NCBI GenBank assembly: GCA_902797345.1
Contig: CADBSL010000034.1
Coordinates: 1-5,509, forward strand
From: an uncultured Eubacteriales bacterium
GTDB taxonomy: Bacteria; Bacillota; Clostridia; Peptostreptococcales; Anaerovoracaceae
DNA: 5,509 nt
Direction of reading: 5' to 3'
Shown here: one piece after another, positions 5,502 to 5,509 of the stretch
How the letters are laid out: each line of letters opens with the position of its first letter
How positions within the stretch are numbered: position 1 is the stretch's first letter
Position numbers and translations under genes: made by a program
The notes under the pieces: generated by a model
Seen by the model: only the letters and a program-made list of their open reading frames with translations
What the model was told of the DNA's origin: nothing
The model's database searches: none

Positions 5502-5509
5502 ATGAGAAG
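5502..5509 (+). CDS. Start of an unidentified downstream gene (8 nt visible)
   Basis: ATG at 5502 is preceded by AAGGAG (5491-5496) with 5-nt spacing, a strong ribosome binding site. Only Met-Arg and part of a third codon are visible, so the product cannot be named. An upstream ATG at 5485 opens only a six-codon frame that stops at 5503-5505, so 5502 is the better start. Its identity decides whether the switch proposed for this junction makes sense. Confidence 0.55.

Overview
The window looks like chromosomal DNA from an anaerobic Clostridia-type Firmicute. This is inferred from the gene set: a NifS/IscS-type cysteine desulfurase next to a short ThiI without a rhodanese domain, a class A penicillin-binding protein with a low-complexity tail, and a clostridial-type HutP-family protein. 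Shine-Dalgarno sites are strong and intrinsic terminators are used. Coding DNA is GC-rich and promoter DNA is sharply AT-rich. No species can be assigned from this stretch.

Layout, left to right. (1) 1-105: the last 34 codons of a cysteine desulfurase. (2) 101-133: a short degenerate tandem heptamer (consensus GATRGRA) that overlaps the desulfurase stop codon and supplies the thiI ribosome binding site. (3) 134-1327: thiI, tRNA 4-thiouridine sulfurtransferase. (4) 1330-1492: a non-coding, hairpin-rich element bounded by near-perfect inverted ends, probably a dispersed palindromic repeat. It is followed by a bidirectional intrinsic terminator at 1510-1540 between convergent genes. (5) 1553-4783, minus strand: a 1076-residue bifunctional class A penicillin-binding protein. 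It has a 214-residue Lys/Arg/Ala/Pro-rich cytoplasmic extension, an insertion of about 150 residues before the transpeptidase core, and a 20-glutamine tail. Its start codon is TTG. (6) 4784-4989: an AT-rich divergent promoter region. (7) 4990-5403: a HutP-family gene. (8) 5406-5433: a second heptamer array directly after the hutP-like gene, followed at once by an intrinsic terminator at 5439-5469. (9) 5502 onward: the start of another gene, with a good ribosome binding site.

How the genes work together: the desulfurase and ThiI form a sulfur-relay pair for tRNA thiolation and possibly thiazole synthesis. The penicillin-binding protein is a separate cell-wall unit.

The most interesting region is the right end. 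HutP of Bacillus subtilis is a histidine-dependent RNA-binding antiterminator that recognises UAG/NAG triplets separated by four nucleotides, and it acts at a terminator between hutP and hutH. Here a HutP-family gene is followed by exactly three TAG triplets spaced by four nucleotides, then an intrinsic terminator, then a new gene. This looks like a HutP-type antitermination switch. The main caution is that several residues used by the B. subtilis protein for metal and RNA contact do not appear to be conserved. A related heptamer array also sits at the thiI start, so the repeat may be a general genomic repeat instead.
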